This document shows, piece after piece, positions 63,370-64,000 of a stretch of DNA of 64,000 nt (positions are counted from its first letter, which is position 1; each line of letters begins with the position of its first letter). The notes under the pieces are model-generated. The model was given only the letters and a program-made list of their open reading frames with translations, had not been told where the DNA came from and searched no databases. Source of the stretch: Hymenobacter armeniacus (GTDB lineage Bacteria; Bacteroidota; Bacteroidia; Cytophagales; Hymenobacteraceae); the NCBI RefSeq assembly GCF_014699055.1, contig NZ_JACXAC010000004.1, forward strand, positions 620,001-684,000, in the 5' to 3' direction. A program made the translations under genes and the position numbers.

Positions 63370-64000
63370 TTATGCGCTTAGCATTTCGGCCAGCAGGCCT
63401 TCCTTCAGGGCATACGCTGAGGTCTGAATGCGGGTGATGCCCGAAATGCCCAGCACGTAATCAATCAACACGGCGGCCACCACCAGCATGTCGGCCCGCA
63501 TGGGCAGGATGCCGGGGATGGCCAGGCGCTGCTCGTGGTTGCCGCTCAGCAGGTGGCGGTAGCTTTCCTGGAAGCTGCTCAGGGCCAACTCGGTGCGCGG
63601 CGGTTGCTGCGAGTCGGTGCGTAGCTGGCCCAGCTGCATGTCGGCGAGGCTGTCGAAGCTGCCCGAGGCGCCCACCAGGCTCACGGGTTTGTAGCGTTGC
63701 AGGGCTTCGATGAGCGGTTCCAGCACGGTGCCGAGGTATCGTTGCTCGGCTTCGACGGCGGCCGCGGGAAACACGCCGCTGGGGTCCGGAAAGAACTTGT
63801 CGAGCAGGCGCTGGGCGCCAATTTCAAAGCTGTGCTTCCAGTAAATGGTGGTTTGGTTGGCGATGATGAACTCCACCGAGCCCCCGCCGATGTCCATCAC
63901 CAGGTGCGGCTCGGCGCCCAGGTCCACGGCCTGGCGCACGCCCTGGCAGATGAGCTCGGCCTCGCGCTCGCCGGGAATGACGTCGACGCGGATGCCGGTT
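63370..64000 (-). CDS. Exopolyphosphatase/guanosine pentaphosphatase (Ppx/GppA), C-terminal part
   Basis: Hydrolyses polyphosphate or pppGpp. The frame is open to the window edge; the GTG at 63939 is internal, since upstream codons read IRVDVIPGEREAELICQG, the family's conserved segment. LVMDIGGGSVEFIIA is the second phosphate-binding motif of the actin-like ATPase fold. ILPMRADMLVVAAVLIDYVLG and the C-terminus are normal. The N-terminus lies beyond position 64000. Confidence 0.88.
   Translation of the reverse strand, partial: TGIRVDVIPGEREAELICQGVRQAVDLGAEPHLVMDIGGGSVEFIIANQTTIYWKHSFEIGAQRLLDKFFPDPSGVFPAAAVEAEQRYLGTVLEPLIEALQRYKPVSLVGASGSFDSLADMQLGQLRTDSQQPPRTELALSSFQESYRHLLSGNHEQRLAIPGILPMRADMLVVAAVLIDYVLGISGITRIQTSAYALKEGLLAEMLSA

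Noticed and set aside
63937-63939. GTG at 63939 as the start of the Ppx/GppA gene
   Set aside because: Codons upstream encode the conserved family segment VIPGEREAELI, so the gene continues past the window edge.

Overview
The window looks like a chromosomal segment of a GC-rich member of the Bacteroidota, most likely a Hymenobacter or a close relative in the Cytophagales. Four things point there: promoters of the TTG-N19..21-TAnnTTTG type, starts that mostly lack Shine-Dalgarno sequences, secreted proteins ending in type IX secretion (T9SS) sorting domains, and protein sequences such as RpoB, EF-Tu and L36 of the Bacteroidota kind. The genus is inference from memory of these families; no search was run.

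Layout. 1-599: 3' part of a heptosyltransferase-like GT9 gene. 890-3105: ECF sigma factor with a small zinc-finger-like partner, then gmk and nadD. 3198-5201 (minus): biotin carrier protein, pyrH, frr. 5299-7887: secreted M1 aminopeptidase. 8059-44107: a nearly uninterrupted transcription and translation block: tRNA-Tyr, tRNA-Gly, tRNA-Thr, tuf, tRNA-Trp, secE, nusG, rplKAJL, rpoB, rpoC, a small low-GC patch, rpsL, rpsG, fusA, rpsJ, then an O-antigen-ligase-like gene wedged in, then rplC through rplQ including secY, map, infA and rpoA. 44307-46511: eno, an FtsB/DivIC-like protein and a small secreted protein. 46607-49872 (minus): an HscA-type Hsp70 and a second O-antigen-ligase-like protein. 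50184-57443: DUF4331 protein, TPR protein, HupE/UreJ-like membrane protein, small Cys/His secreted protein and TonB-dependent receptor, which I read as a candidate metal-handling locus. 57534-60209: a T9SS protein with 13 beta-propeller-like repeats. 60301-62113: two tandem L,D-transpeptidase-like proteins. 62194-64000 (minus): Ldh-family oxidoreductase and a partial Ppx/GppA phosphatase.

How it works together. The central block encodes RNA polymerase (alpha, beta, beta'), about 30 ribosomal proteins, EF-Tu, EF-G, IF-1, NusG, SecE, SecY and methionine aminopeptidase. It is divided into several transcription units by visible terminators and promoters: ahead of tRNA-Tyr, tRNA-Trp, rpsL, rplC and rpsH. 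Two of these breaks (rpsJ|rplC and rpsN|rpsH) are absent from the textbook S10 and spc operons.

The most interesting unexplained structure is in the gaps. Four gaps (frr-pyrH, rpoB-rpoC, rpsL-rpsG, rpsG-fusA) hold a two-armed palindrome whose arms are degenerate tandem repeats with a strict 7-bp period (three cases) or 8-bp period (one case). Other wide ribosomal gaps hold strong unrelated hairpins, some placed like attenuators (rplL-rpoB, rpoB-rpoC, rplC leader, rpoA-rplQ). A perfect 33-bp inverted repeat of the kind repeated between genes elsewhere sits at 63264-63359.
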